DNA of 64,000 nucleotides from assembly GCA_963765785.1 (NCBI GenBank), contig CAVXXW010000019.1, forward strand, positions 124,001 to 188,000. The letters are read 5' to 3'. The notes under the pieces were generated by a model. It was given only the letters and a program-made list of their open reading frames with translations. It searched no databases and was not told where the DNA came from. Shown piece after piece: positions 41,982 to 48,490 of the stretch; positions within the stretch are counted from its first letter, which is position 1; every line of letters starts with the position of its first letter. The DNA comes from AC-32 sp963765785. Lineage in GTDB: Bacteria > Actinomycetota > Thermoleophilia > Gaiellales > Gaiellaceae. The translations under genes and the position numbers were made by a program.

Positions 41982-42722
41982 GTGACCCTCGGCATCGTCG
42001 CCTTCTGGCCTGCGCTCGCGGTCGGCAGCTTCCTGAACGTGGTTGCGGCCCGGGTGCCGCTCCGCCGCTCGGTCGTGCGGCCGGCGTCGGCGTGCATGAG
42101 CTGCGGACACGAGCTGGCCTGGTACGACAACGTCCCGGTCGCCTCCTGGCTCTGGCTCCGCGGCCGCTGCCGTTCCTGCGGCACCGGCATCAGCGCCCGC
42201 TACCCGGCCGTGGAGCTCGCCACCGCCGCCCTCGTCGCCGCGTGCTTCGTCAAGTTCGGCTTCTCGGGCGAGGCGTTCCTGGCGGCGTTCTTCTGCGTGG
42301 TGCTCGTCGTGTTGAGCGCGATCGACTTCGAGCACCGGATCGTCCCGAACCGGATCGTCGTCCCGGCGGCGGTCGTCGTGCTCCTGGCGCAGACGGCGCT
42401 GAACCCGAGCCCCGAGTGGCTGCTCGGCGCGCTCGGCGCCTCAGGCTTCCTCTTCGTCGCCGCGCTCGCGTACCCGGCCGGGATGGGCATGGGCGACGTC
42501 AAGCTCGCGCTCCTGCTCGGTGCGATGCTCGGACGCCTCGTCGGCGTCGGGCTGATGGTCGGCATGGTCGCGGCGCTGGTGCCGAGCGTCTTCGTGCTTG
42601 CCCGCCACGGCTCGGCTGCCCGCAAGATGGGCATACCGTTCGCGCCGTTCCTCGCGCTCGGCGCCCTCGTCGCGCTGTTCTTCGGCGAGCCGTTGCTTCA
42701 CGCCTATCTGGGCCGCTTCTAG
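41982..42722 (+). CDS. pilD: Prepilin peptidase PilD
   Basis: A 246-residue membrane enzyme. The N-terminal methyltransferase-like zinc region has GSFLNVVAARVPLRRSVVRP, CMSCGHELAWYDNVPVASWL and CRSCGTGISARYP (two CxxC pairs). Catalytic aspartates are in SAIDFEHRIVPNRI and GMGMGDVKLALLLGAMLG. Several hydrophobic helices surround them. It cuts prepilin leaders and N-methylates the new terminus. It should serve the pilins at 45830-47191 and the minor pilin at 39573. Confidence 0.94.
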   Translation: MTLGIVAFWPALAVGSFLNVVAARVPLRRSVVRPASACMSCGHELAWYDNVPVASWLWLRGRCRSCGTGISARYPAVELATAALVAACFVKFGFSGEAFLAAFFCVVLVVLSAIDFEHRIVPNRIVVPAAVVVLLAQTALNPSPEWLLGALGASGFLFVAALAYPAGMGMGDVKLALLLGAMLGRLVGVGLMVGMVAALVPSVFVLARHGSAARKMGIPFAPFLALGALVALFFGEPLLHAYLGRF

Positions 42723-42886
42723 AGAAGGGCACGACGGCAGGTGGCCTGAGCCCCCGGAACGCGCTGCTCGCTCCGATGCTGCGTCCTCAGTCGCGACCGT
42801 ACCTTCCGGGTACGAACGCTCCCTGCGTCCTTGCCTCGGAACGACCAGCGCGCCCCGGCGGCGAGCAACCTCCCGTCGCGCCCTTC

Positions 42887-42914
42887 TAAGCCTTTCCGGC
42901 CGTTCTGCCGATAC
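42887..42914 (+). promoter_or_regulatory. Candidate sigma-28-like promoter for pilB
   Basis: TAAGCCTT at 42887-42894, a 12-base spacer, and GCCGATAC at 42907-42914, 17 bases before the pilB ATG. This is the closest match in the window to the FliA consensus TAAAGTTT-N11-GCCGATAA. Confidence 0.55.
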
Positions 42915-42931
42915 CTCGTTCGAGGGATCTG

Positions 42932-44740
42932 ATGGACCTCAAGCGGCCCAACAAGCTGAGGCTGTCCGGCAAGTCCGGAGCCGACGAGGCGTCCGCCGCG
43001 GACGCCGGCGGCGGCCTGCGCGCGCCCGGGCCGCCGATCAACGAGGTCGCCGAGCTCGTCGCCGACCTGATCGAGGCGGCGGGGCTCGTCTCCGTCGACC
43101 GACTCGCGGCCGTCCGCGGCCGCGTCAAGCAGGGCGGCTCGTTCTCGCAGGCGATCGTCGACGAGGGCGTCGCCACGAGCGAAGGCCTTGCGCGCACGCT
43201 TGCGAGCCGCTTCCAGCTGCCGTTCATCGACCTACCGCTGACCGGCGTCTCCGAGGCGGCGGCGCGCGAGATCCCGACTCACGTGCTCGAGCGCGTCGTC
43301 GCGGTGCCGTACGCGCTCGAGGGGAACACGCTGCAGATCGCCATCGCCGACCCGAGCAACGTCCACGCGATCGACGAGCTGCGCCTGGCGACGCGCTTCG
43401 CGCTCGAGCTGGGCGTCGCGGCGCGCGAGGACATCGAGAACGAGATCAAGCGCCTGATGCGCGCTTCCCAGGCCGCGAGCGCCGTCCTCGATGACGAGGC
43501 GGGCCTGCTCGGCGAGGTCGCCGAGGAGGCGGACGGCGACGACCTCGAGGTCGAGGACGGCATCTCGGACGTCCCGCTCGTCCGGCTCGTCAACTCGATC
43601 ATCTTCCAGGCCGCCGAGGACGGGGCCAGCGATATCCACTTCGAGCCGCAGGAGGACGCGCTGGCGGTGCGGCTGCGCATCGACGGCGTGCTCCACGAGG
43701 TGCAGCGGATCCCGCGGCGGATGATGGCCGGCGTCACCACGCGCCTGAAGGTGCTCGCGAAGCTCGACATCGCCGAGCGCCGGAAGCCGCAGGACGGCCG
43801 CATCTCCCTGAACGCGGCGGCGGCCGGCCGGATGCTCGACATCCGCGTCGCGACGCTGCCGACCGTCGAGGGCGAGTCGGTTGTGATGCGCCTGCTCGAC
43901 AAGTCGAAGCGCGCGCCGACGCTGCAGGAGCTCGGCCTCTCCGACGAGATGCGCGTGAAGATGGAGGGCCTGATCCGCCGCCCGACCGGCGCGATCCTCG
44001 TCACCGGCCCCACGGGCTCCGGTAAGTCGACGACGCTCTACGCGGCGCTGACCGAGATCAACCGGCCGGAGATCAACATCATCACCGTCGAGGACCCGGT
44101 CGAGTTCCGGCTCGGCGGCGTCAACCAGGTGCAGATCAACGCGCGCGCCGGCATGACCTTCGCGGCCGCCCTGCGCTCGATCCTGCGCTCCGACCCCGAC
44201 GTGGTGATGGTCGGCGAAGTCCGCGACGGCGAGACCGCCAAGATCTCGATCGAAGCGGCGCTGACGGGCCACCTCGTGCTCTCGACACTGCACACGAACG
44301 ACGCGCCGGGCGCGATCACGCGCCTGAACGAGATGGGAGTCGAGCCGTTCCTGACCGGCTCCGCGGTCTCCGCCGTGCTCGCGCAGCGCCTCGCGCGGAA
44401 GCTCTGCACGCACTGCTGCGAGATGTTCACGCCGACAACCGACGAGATGATCAAGGCCCGCGTCTCGCCCGACGTCGCGGCTGCCGCGGACGGCGTCATC
44501 TTCTACCGCAAGAAGGGCTGCCCGCGCTGCGGCCAGACCGGCTACAAGGGCCGGATCGGCATCTACCAGCTGCTCGTGATGAGCGAGAACCTCGAGTCGC
44601 TCGCCGCCTCGAAGGCAAGCCGCGAGGAGCTCGAGCGCGCCGCGATCGAGGAAGGCATGCGGACGCTCTGGGACGACGGCCTAGCGAAGGTCGCCTCGGG
44701 CCTCACGTCGCTCGAAGAACTCGCCCGCGTCACCGTCTGA
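42932..44740 (+). CDS. pilB: Type IV pilus assembly ATPase PilB
   Basis: A 602-residue secretion ATPase. The N-terminal MshEN-like domain (residues about 30-175) has GLARTLASRFQLPFIDLPLT and VPYALEGNTLQIAIADPSNV. The ATPase core has VRLVNSIIFQAAEDGASDIH, Walker A VTGPTGSGKSTTLYAALTEI, TVEDPVEFRLGG, Walker B DVVMVGEVRDGETAKISIEA, and GHLVLSTLHTNDAPGAITRL. A C-terminal tetracysteine zinc site is CTHCCEMF and CPRCGQTGYKGRIGIY. It powers pilin polymerisation. MshEN domains in related ATPases bind c-di-GMP, so such control is possible. Confidence 0.95.
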   Translation: MDLKRPNKLRLSGKSGADEASAADAGGGLRAPGPPINEVAELVADLIEAAGLVSVDRLAAVRGRVKQGGSFSQAIVDEGVATSEGLARTLASRFQLPFIDLPLTGVSEAAAREIPTHVLERVVAVPYALEGNTLQIAIADPSNVHAIDELRLATRFALELGVAAREDIENEIKRLMRASQAASAVLDDEAGLLGEVAEEADGDDLEVEDGISDVPLVRLVNSIIFQAAEDGASDIHFEPQEDALAVRLRIDGVLHEVQRIPRRMMAGVTTRLKVLAKLDIAERRKPQDGRISLNAAAAGRMLDIRVATLPTVEGESVVMRLLDKSKRAPTLQELGLSDEMRVKMEGLIRRPTGAILVTGPTGSGKSTTLYAALTEINRPEINIITVEDPVEFRLGGVNQVQINARAGMTFAAALRSILRSDPDVVMVGEVRDGETAKISIEAALTGHLVLSTLHTNDAPGAITRLNEMGVEPFLTGSAVSAVLAQRLARKLCTHCCEMFTPTTDEMIKARVSPDVAAAADGVIFYRKKGCPRCGQTGYKGRIGIYQLLVMSENLESLAASKASREELERAAIEEGMRTLWDDGLAKVASGLTSLEELARVTV

Positions 44741-44807
44741 CGACCTAGACGCATCGAGCTTCAGCGTGAAGGCCTCGGCCGCAGGCCGAGGGTCTGCGCG
44801 GGTTTCG

Positions 44808-45077
44808 TTACGCGGCTTGGATGTCGCAGCCGAGGTACATCAGCGCCTCGACCGCTTCGGTCACGAACGCGGTCGCCTCACGGGCGTCGGCGAACGTGTA
44901 CGGGCCGGGGCGCTGCGGATGCGCAGAGCCGGCCGGGAAGACCTCGGCCTCGACGACGCACGAGTTGCCCTGGTCGACCGCCCGCATCACGACGACGGAG
45001 CGGCCGTCGCGGCGCGCATGGCGGACGAACAGCTCGCGGCCGGCCAACGGTTCCGCGGCTGGCGTGCCGCTGCTCAC
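44808..45077 (-). CDS. Small hypothetical protein in the pilus cluster
   Basis: An 89-residue protein whose GTG start overlaps the stop of the preceding minus-strand gene (GTGA), so the two are translationally coupled. It reads GRELFVRHARRDGRSVVVMR, SCVVEAEVFPAGSAHPQRPG and PYTFADAREATAFVTEAVEA, ending MYLGCDI. The beta-strand then helix pattern suggests a compact soluble domain. I do not recognise the family; it is likely a cytoplasmic partner of the membrane protein encoded just before it. Confidence 0.7.
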   Translation of the reverse strand: MSSGTPAAEPLAGRELFVRHARRDGRSVVVMRAVDQGNSCVVEAEVFPAGSAHPQRPGPYTFADAREATAFVTEAVEALMYLGCDIQAA

Positions 45078-45736
45078 CGTGCCAGCGTGACCGCGTTCGC
45101 GGCCGCCTGGGCCACCGTGTCGCGGTCGGCGAAGCCGTTGAAGCGGACGAACAGGGTGTTCGGCCGCTCGAAGACGAGCACCGCCGGGCCGTCCAGGACG
45201 CGGTCGGCCGGGGTGGGCGCGCCGGCCAGCAGCGCGCTCAGCGGCGAGACGATCTTGTTGTCGGCGACGTTGAACGCGACGAAGCCGACGTGCGCCGCCT
45301 GGGCGCCGTGCTTCGCCTCGGCGGTCGACACGGAGTCGACGCTCGAGTCTGGGGTGTAGAGGGACACGACCACGACCGGATGCGCGCGCAGCGCCAGCGC
45401 GAGCGCCGACGGCATGCCGTCGATCACGGCGGGCGTCTGCGCCTTCGGCTTGGCGACGACTTTCGGCTTCGGCGCCGCCTTGACGACGGGCTTGACCTTC
45501 ACGCCGGTCGCCTTCTTCGCCGGCGCGGTCTTCTTCGCAGCGAGCACCTTCTTCGGAGTCGCGGTCGTCGGCGTGGTCGTGACGTGCTTCTTGACCGGGT
45601 GCAGCGGCTTGATCACCGGCGGCGCGGCGGTCGAGGAGCTCTGGCCGCGGCCGAGCAGAAGGAACCCGCCCGCGAGGGCGAGCACCGCGACGCCGACAGC
45701 CGCAGCGAGAACCGGAAGACGTGCGTCCAGGCTCAC
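45074..45736 (-). CDS. Membrane-anchored thioredoxin-like protein with Lys-Pro linker
   Basis: A 220-residue protein from the GTG at 45736, which follows the candidate promoter directly; 14 more in-frame codons upstream would overlap that promoter. A membrane helix (RLPVLAAAVGVAVLALAGGF) is followed by a Lys/Thr/Pro/Ala-rich linker of about 75 residues (KKTAPAKKATGVKVKPVVKA). The C-terminal alpha/beta domain (AHPVVVVSLYTPDSSVDSVS; DGPAVLVFERPNTLFVRFNG) resembles a thioredoxin fold without its CxxC. The plan parallels the PASTA protein at 38713. A structural or chaperone role at the wall is an inference. Confidence 0.72.
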   Translation of the reverse strand: MSLDARLPVLAAAVGVAVLALAGGFLLLGRGQSSSTAAPPVIKPLHPVKKHVTTTPTTATPKKVLAAKKTAPAKKATGVKVKPVVKAAPKPKVVAKPKAQTPAVIDGMPSALALALRAHPVVVVSLYTPDSSVDSVSTAEAKHGAQAAHVGFVAFNVADNKIVSPLSALLAGAPTPADRVLDGPAVLVFERPNTLFVRFNGFADRDTVAQAAANAVTLAR

Positions 45737-45743
45737 ACGATTC

Positions 45744-45771
45744 CTATCGGCAATCGGAGGTCGGCGCTTGA
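45744..45771 (-). promoter_or_regulatory. Candidate sigma-28-like promoter for the 45736 gene
   Basis: Read on the minus strand: TCAAGCGC (45771-45764), a 12-base spacer, GCCGATAG (45751-45744). The GTG start begins 8 bases after the -10 box. The -35 octamer and spacer length equal those at pilT copy 1 (32742). Confidence 0.6.
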
Positions 45772-45780
45772 CGGGCAAAA

Positions 45781-45808
45781 CGAAGGGCGCGGTCTCCCGC
45801 GCCCTTCG
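45781..45808 (-). terminator. Terminator after pilin 1
   Basis: CGAAGGGCGCGG and CCGCGCCCTTCG form a perfect 12-bp stem around TCTC, 22 bases past the pilin 1 stop. The same hairpin core appears after pilin 3. Confidence 0.8.
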
Positions 45809-45829
45809 TCGATCGGTCGTGAACGACCC

Positions 45830-46213
45830 CTAGCAGCTGCCGGGCTTGATGTCGGCTCCCGGGCCGGACTTGTGGTAGAAGACCGTGCCCGGCGACGTGT
45901 TCACGATGCAGTACGTCGTCGAGTTTGCGACCGAGACCTTGATGTTCTTGATCCCGGCGTCGTACGAGGCCTGAAGCTTGGTCAGCGTGACGCCCGTGTA
46001 GCCGGTGGCGTGGTCGGCGTTGAACGCCTCCATGCCGGGGACGGCGGCCCGGACGTTCGCCTGGGCCGCGGACTTGTTCGCCCGCGTGCGGAAGCTCAGG
46101 TACGAGGGGATCGCGATCGCAAGCAGGATCCCGAGGATGATGATCACGACCAGGAGCTCGATGAGGGTGAAGCCTCGATCGTCGCTCGTCAGCCGCTGCC
46201 GCAACTTGTGCAT
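45830..46213 (-). CDS. pilA: Type IV major pilin (copy 1)
   Basis: A 127-residue prepilin with leader MHKLRQRLTSDDRG, cut before the mature Phe of FTLIELLVVIIILGILLAIA (Glu +5). The helical spine SYLSFRTRANKSAAQANVRA is followed by a small C-terminal domain with a Cys pair (TYCIVNTS and the terminal KPGSC) forming the usual D-loop disulfide. It is exported, processed by PilD and polymerised by PilB. Over 330 bp it differs from pilin 3 at a single base. AAGGAG precedes the ATG. Confidence 0.94.
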   Translation of the reverse strand: MHKLRQRLTSDDRGFTLIELLVVIIILGILLAIAIPSYLSFRTRANKSAAQANVRAAVPGMEAFNADHATGYTGVTLTKLQASYDAGIKNIKVSVANSTTYCIVNTSPGTVFYHKSGPGADIKPGSC

Positions 46214-46255
46214 TCGTTGGCTCCTTCGGACTAGGGAACTGCGGTGGCGCGAACT

Positions 46256-46263
46256 AGATCGGC
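46256..46263 (-). promoter_or_regulatory. GCCGATCT box upstream of pilin 1
   Basis: On the minus strand GCCGATCT lies 42 bases before the pilin 1 ATG, matching the -10 box of the pilus promoters. I see no convincing -35 partner at 11-12 bases, so this is a weak candidate. Confidence 0.3.
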
Positions 46264-46272
46264 GTGCGATCC

Positions 46273-46313
46273 CGCGGGCGACACCCCCGAGCGGGGGATG
46301 CCGTATCGCCCGC
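46273..46313 (-). terminator. Nested hairpin after pilin 2
   Basis: GCGGGCGA and TCGCCCGC pair around an inner CCCCCG/CGGGGG stem. It lies just past the pilin 2 stop and upstream of pilin 1, and could end or attenuate transcription between them. Confidence 0.55.
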
Positions 46314-46322
46314 CGCGGGGGA

Positions 46323-46709
46323 TCAGCAGCTGCCGGACTTGATGTCGCCCGAGGGGCCTGACTTGTGGTACGTGACCGTCCCCGGCGAGGTGTTCTCGAT
46401 GCAGTACCCGCCCTGGGTCGCCGCGCGAACGGTCACGTTCTTGATCCCGGCGTCGTACGAGGCCTGCAGCTTCCCGAGGTTGACGCCCACGTAGCCCGTC
46501 GCATGGTCGGCGTTGAAGGCCTCCATGCCGGGCACCGCCGCCCTGACGTTTGCCTGCGCCGCGGACTTGTTCGCCCGCGTGCGGAAGCTCAGGTACGACG
46601 GGATCGCGATTGCCAGCAGGACCCCCAGGATGATGATCACGACGAGGAGCTCGATCAGCGTGAAGCCCTGCTCGCCGGCCGCCCGGTGCTTGGTGAGGTG
46701 GTGGCTCAT
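46323..46709 (-). CDS. pilA: Type IV major pilin (copy 2)
   Basis: A 128-residue prepilin with leader MSHHLTKHRAAGEQG and mature start FTLIELLVVIIILGVLLAIA. The spine SYLSFRTRANKSAAQANVRA is identical to the other pilins, and the C-terminal domain differs at many positions (e.g. VTVRAATQGGYCIENTSPGT). Cys pair as in copy 1. At the DNA level it is clearly more diverged than copies 1 and 3 are from each other, although it lies between them. Confidence 0.94.
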   Translation of the reverse strand: MSHHLTKHRAAGEQGFTLIELLVVIIILGVLLAIAIPSYLSFRTRANKSAAQANVRAAVPGMEAFNADHATGYVGVNLGKLQASYDAGIKNVTVRAATQGGYCIENTSPGTVTYHKSGPSGDIKSGSC

Positions 46710-46719
46710 GCTCGACTCC

Positions 46720-46746
46720 GTATCGGCCGGAGCGCCGGCCGCGTTA
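46720..46746 (-). promoter_or_regulatory. Candidate sigma-28-like promoter for pilin 2
   Basis: On the minus strand: TAACGCGG (46746-46739), an 11-base spacer, GCCGATAC (46727-46720). The pilin 2 ATG lies 11 bases after the -10 box, with GGAG in between. Confidence 0.55.
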
Positions 46747-46748
46747 GG

Positions 46749-46780
46749 GAAAAAAAGGGCGCGGTCTCCCGCGCCCTTTC
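46749..46780 (-). terminator. Intrinsic terminator after pilin 3
   Basis: On the minus strand AAAGGGCGCGGG-loop-CCGCGCCCTTT is followed by a run of seven T, the clearest intrinsic terminator in the window. It ends the pilin 3 transcript directly upstream of the pilin 2 promoter. Confidence 0.9.
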
Positions 46781-46798
46781 GAACCGTTCGAGAGCTGC

Positions 46799-47191
46799 TT
46801 AGCAGTGACCTGCCTTGATGTCGGCTCCCGGGCCGGACTTGTGGTAGAAGACCGTGCCCGGCGACGTGTTCACGATGCAGTACGTCGTCGAGTTTGCGAC
46901 CGAGACCTTGATGTTCTTGATCCCGGCGTCGTACGAGGCCTGAAGCTTGGTCAGCGTGACGCCCGTGTAGCCGGTGGCGTGGTCGGCGTTGAACGCCTCC
47001 ATGCCGGGGACGGCGGCCCGGACGTTCGCCTGGGCCGCGGACTTGTTCGCCCGCGTGCGGAAGCTCAGGTACGAGGGGATCGCGATCGCAAGCAGGATCC
47101 CGAGGATGATGATCACGACCAGAAGCTCGATGAGGGTGAAGCCCTCGTCGCGCCGCACCTGGCCGAGTCGGTGCGTAAGCCTTGCAGACAT
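46799..47191 (-). CDS. pilA: Type IV major pilin (copy 3)
   Basis: A 130-residue prepilin from the ATG at 47191, supported by AAGGAGG 8 bases upstream; the frame is open further upstream but that part lacks pilin character. The leader MSARLTHRLGQVRRDEG differs from copy 1, while the mature protein from FTLIELLVVIIILGILLAIA on is identical except the end (KAGHC instead of KPGSC). The near-identity with copy 1 indicates recent duplication or gene conversion. Confidence 0.94.
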   Translation of the reverse strand: MSARLTHRLGQVRRDEGFTLIELLVVIIILGILLAIAIPSYLSFRTRANKSAAQANVRAAVPGMEAFNADHATGYTGVTLTKLQASYDAGIKNIKVSVANSTTYCIVNTSPGTVFYHKSGPGADIKAGHC

Positions 47192-47231
47192 GCAGAGTCC
47201 TCCTTGAGGGTGCGCAGATGGCCTGCCGGCT

Positions 47232-47239
47232 CTATCGGC
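47232..47239 (-). promoter_or_regulatory. GCCGATAG box upstream of pilin 3
   Basis: On the minus strand GCCGATAG lies 40 bases before the pilin 3 ATG. The -10 match is full but the sequence at -35 (GCGCTTGG) is not like the other sites. It is back-to-back with the candidate promoter of pilT copy 2. Confidence 0.4.
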
Positions 47240-47312
47240 GGCCCGATGCGTCCAAGCGCACCCCCCGAAAAGGTGAAGCTGCACCGCTCGATCTAGGGGA
47301 GCGCGCCGGCCC

Positions 47313-47340
47313 TCAAGTCGGTGAATGGCGCTGCCGATAG
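47313..47340 (+). promoter_or_regulatory. Candidate sigma-28-like promoter for the pilT-pilMNO operon
   Basis: TCAAGTCG at 47313-47320, a 12-base spacer, GCCGATAG at 47333-47340, with the pilT copy 2 ATG 15 bases after the -10 box. Confidence 0.6.
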
Positions 47341-47354
47341 CGAGCGCAGCGGCA

Positions 47355-48488
47355 ATGGCGGACACTCTGTACTCGATCGACGATCTGCTCGAGCAGATGG
47401 TGGCGCGGAACGCGTCGGATCTGCACGTGACAGCGGGGGCGCACCCCGCCGTCCGCGTGCGCGGGAAGCTCGAGCCGCTCCAGGAGATCCCGCCGCTGAC
47501 GCCCGACGCGACGCAGCAGCTGCTTTACCGGGTGCTCTCGACGGAGCAGCAGAAGCACCTCGAAGTCGACCGCCAGATCGACTTCGCGCACTCGATCCCG
47601 GGCCTCGCGCGCTTCCGCGTGAACGTGTACTGGCAGCGCGAGGCTCTCGGCGCAGCCTTCCGCCTGATCCCGACCGAGATCAAGACGCTCGAGGAGCTCG
47701 GCATCCCGACGGCGCTCCACTCACTGTCGGACAAGCCGCGCGGCCTCGTGCTCGTCACGGGCCCGACCGGCTCCGGTAAGTCGACGACGCTCGCGGCACT
47801 GATCGACGAGATCAACCGCAAGCGCGCCGAGCACATCCTCACGATCGAGGACCCGATCGAGTTCGTGCACCGCCACAAGCGCTGCGTCGTCAACCAGCGC
47901 GAGATCGGCGTCGACGCAACGAGCTTCGCGAACGCGCTCCGCGCCGCGCTCCGTCAGGACCCCGACGTGATCCTCCTCGGCGAGATGCGCGACCTCGAGA
48001 CGATCTCGACCGCCCTGACCGCGGCCGAGACCGGCCACCTCGTGTTCGCCACCCTGCACACCCAGAGCGCGCCCGGGACGATCGACCGCGTGATCGACGC
48101 CTTTCCGGCGACGCAGCAGGAACAGATCAGGATTCAGCTTGCCGCCACGCTCGAGGGCGTCGTCACCCAGGCGCTGCTCCCGACCGCCGACGGCACGGGC
48201 CGTGTGCCCGCCCTGGAGATTCTCTTTCCCGACGACGCAGTGCGGAACCTGATCCGCACCGCCAAGGTCGAGCAGGTCTACTCGATCATGCAGACCGGCA
48301 CCGCGCGCGGGATGCAGACGATGGAGCAGTCGCTCGCCGATCTGACGCTCCGCGGCGTGATCACGTTCGACTCTGCCCTCTCGCGCTCCAGCCGGCCCGA
48401 GCAGCTGTACGGCCTGCTCGAGCGGGCCGGCTTCGCCGTCCCCGGCGAGGGCGCTTCCGCCGCGACCCTGCGGGTGGCCGAGGCCTAG
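47355..48488 (+). CDS. pilT: Type IV pilus retraction ATPase PilT (copy 2)
   Basis: A 377-residue ATPase from the ATG at 47355; ten more in-frame codons upstream would lie on the promoter element. It reads LLEQMVARNASDLHVTAGAH at the start, Walker A VTGPTGSGKSTTLAALIDEI, TIEDPIEFVHRH, Walker B DVILLGEMRDLETISTALTA, and GHLVFATLHTQSAPGTIDRV. It differs enough from copy 1 (32777) to suggest a PilT/PilU-like division of labour. It heads an operon with pilM, pilN, pilO and a fourth gene, with gaps of 2-3 bases or overlaps. Confidence 0.94.
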   Translation: MADTLYSIDDLLEQMVARNASDLHVTAGAHPAVRVRGKLEPLQEIPPLTPDATQQLLYRVLSTEQQKHLEVDRQIDFAHSIPGLARFRVNVYWQREALGAAFRLIPTEIKTLEELGIPTALHSLSDKPRGLVLVTGPTGSGKSTTLAALIDEINRKRAEHILTIEDPIEFVHRHKRCVVNQREIGVDATSFANALRAALRQDPDVILLGEMRDLETISTALTAAETGHLVFATLHTQSAPGTIDRVIDAFPATQQEQIRIQLAATLEGVVTQALLPTADGTGRVPALEILFPDDAVRNLIRTAKVEQVYSIMQTGTARGMQTMEQSLADLTLRGVITFDSALSRSSRPEQLYGLLERAGFAVPGEGASAATLRVAEA

Positions 48489-48490
48489 CA

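Noticed and set aside
42723..42886. A riboswitch upstream of pilB
   Set aside because: I could not see the conserved core of a c-di-GMP or other known riboswitch; only a short GTACC/GGTAC hairpin is present.
42932..44740. PilB as a GspE of a type II secretion system
   Set aside because: Retraction ATPases, PilM/N/O and major pilins surround it, and there are no secretin or other gsp genes.
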